Shown here in pieces: positions 9,787 to 10,062 of a stretch of 10,062 nucleotides of DNA. The first letter of the stretch is position 1; each line of letters begins with the position of its first letter. The position numbers and the translations under genes were made by a program. The DNA is from UBA7477 sp045602925. GTDB taxonomy: Bacteria; Bacillota; Clostridia; Oscillospirales; Ruminococcaceae. The stretch is from assembly GCA_045602925.1 (NCBI GenBank), contig JAZSCN010000036.1, positions 1-10,062 of the forward strand, in the 5' to 3' direction. The notes beneath the pieces were generated by a model. That model searched no databases. It saw nothing but the letters and a program-made list of their open reading frames with translations, and was not told the DNA's origin.

Positions 9787-10062
9787 TTGCTTACATACAA
9801 GTACAACCTACATCCAGACCCGACACTTATCGAGTGGACCTGGAGAACCACACCGACACTCTCCGAGTTACTGAGCTGTACACCAGAAACATCGGGATGG
9901 ATGGTGACAAATACCCGGATTATCTGTCCGAGCATGAGATCATTTCCCAGATCATTGCTGGTATCAGTACCATCAAAGGTATCATCACCCAAGCAAAGGT
10001 AGCTTCCCGAAGATACGATGAAGAGCTGGATGATTACGTGGATTCTACGGGATGGACAGCCA
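9783..10062 (+). CDS. Unknown protein, 5' part, continues past the window
   Basis: A frame opens at the ATGA overlap and stays open to the window end (93 codons). The peptide starts MIAYIQVQPTSRPDTYRVDL and is soluble, acidic and helix-rich in the second half (SEHEIISQIIAGISTIKGI). I do not recognise it. Consistent GC-rich third positions (GAC, CTG, GAG, ATC) support coding and differ from the AT-rich minus-strand genes, suggesting a different expression class or origin. A minus-strand frame across the same bases is a shadow. Confidence 0.7.
   Translation, partial: MIAYIQVQPTSRPDTYRVDLENHTDTLRVTELYTRNIGMDGDKYPDYLSEHEIISQIIAGISTIKGIITQAKVASRRYDEELDDYVDSTGWTA

Noticed and set aside
9768..9992. 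Minus-strand frame of 74 codons
   Set aside because: It is the reverse of the plus-strand frame starting at 9783, which has the ATGA coupling and a better codon pattern.
1..10062. CRISPR array or insertion sequence
   Set aside because: No regularly spaced direct repeats with spacers and no transposase-like frame with terminal inverted repeats are visible.

Overview
This window looks like the accessory part of a large, AT-rich, double-stranded DNA bacteriophage. It has a dense set of tRNA genes without an encoded CCA, a free-standing HNH endonuclease, unknown late-type proteins and several small membrane proteins. Nearly everything is on the minus strand. None of the minus-strand genes has a recognisable Shine-Dalgarno sequence, which fits (but does not prove) a Bacteroidota host. 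All larger genes end in TAA or TGA and none is broken by TAG, so no stop-codon reassignment is visible here.

Layout, read along the minus strand from right to left. An unusual divergent region (about 9273-9675) separates the minus-strand block from two plus-strand genes with visibly higher GC (9676 to the window end). Next come two small membrane genes (9272-8997, 8954-8727), then a promoter-like motif and a structured region leading to tRNA-Ser(GCU) and tRNA-Cys. Two late-type genes follow (166 aa, then a 579 aa probable virion protein). After them come a tRNA-like permuted element, a divergent tRNA-Ser(GGA) and a tight four-gene operon of membrane or secreted proteins, one with a TM2 domain. 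A chain of hairpins then leads to tRNA-Gly, Ser(UGA), Leu(AAG) and Val, ending at a strong terminator. Two more late-type genes and a micro-ORF follow, with another terminator. A chain of hairpins of about 410 nt then leads to a class II tRNA with an Arg anticodon, a class II tRNA with a Lys anticodon and a CAU tRNA. The window closes with the HNH gene, more hairpins and the 5' end of a further tRNA.

Two kinds of regulatory signal alternate. ATCAGAAC followed by AT-rich sequence precedes the tRNA/hairpin units and small membrane genes. A T4-like late box (TATAAATA and near variants) lies only 3-9 nt before the ATG of the other protein genes, so their mRNAs may have almost no leader.

The most interesting material is non-coding. 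At 5835-5949 all the parts of a tRNA occur in circularly permuted order. This belongs to a four-member family of closed RNA elements carrying TACAGC next to the closing helix; three sit directly 5' of a tRNA and one contains a near-perfect tRNA-Lys(UUU) anticodon arm. Two class II tRNAs carry UUU and UCU anticodons. Together these suggest, as a hypothesis only, an RNA system that mimics or replaces tRNA targets of host anticodon nucleases.
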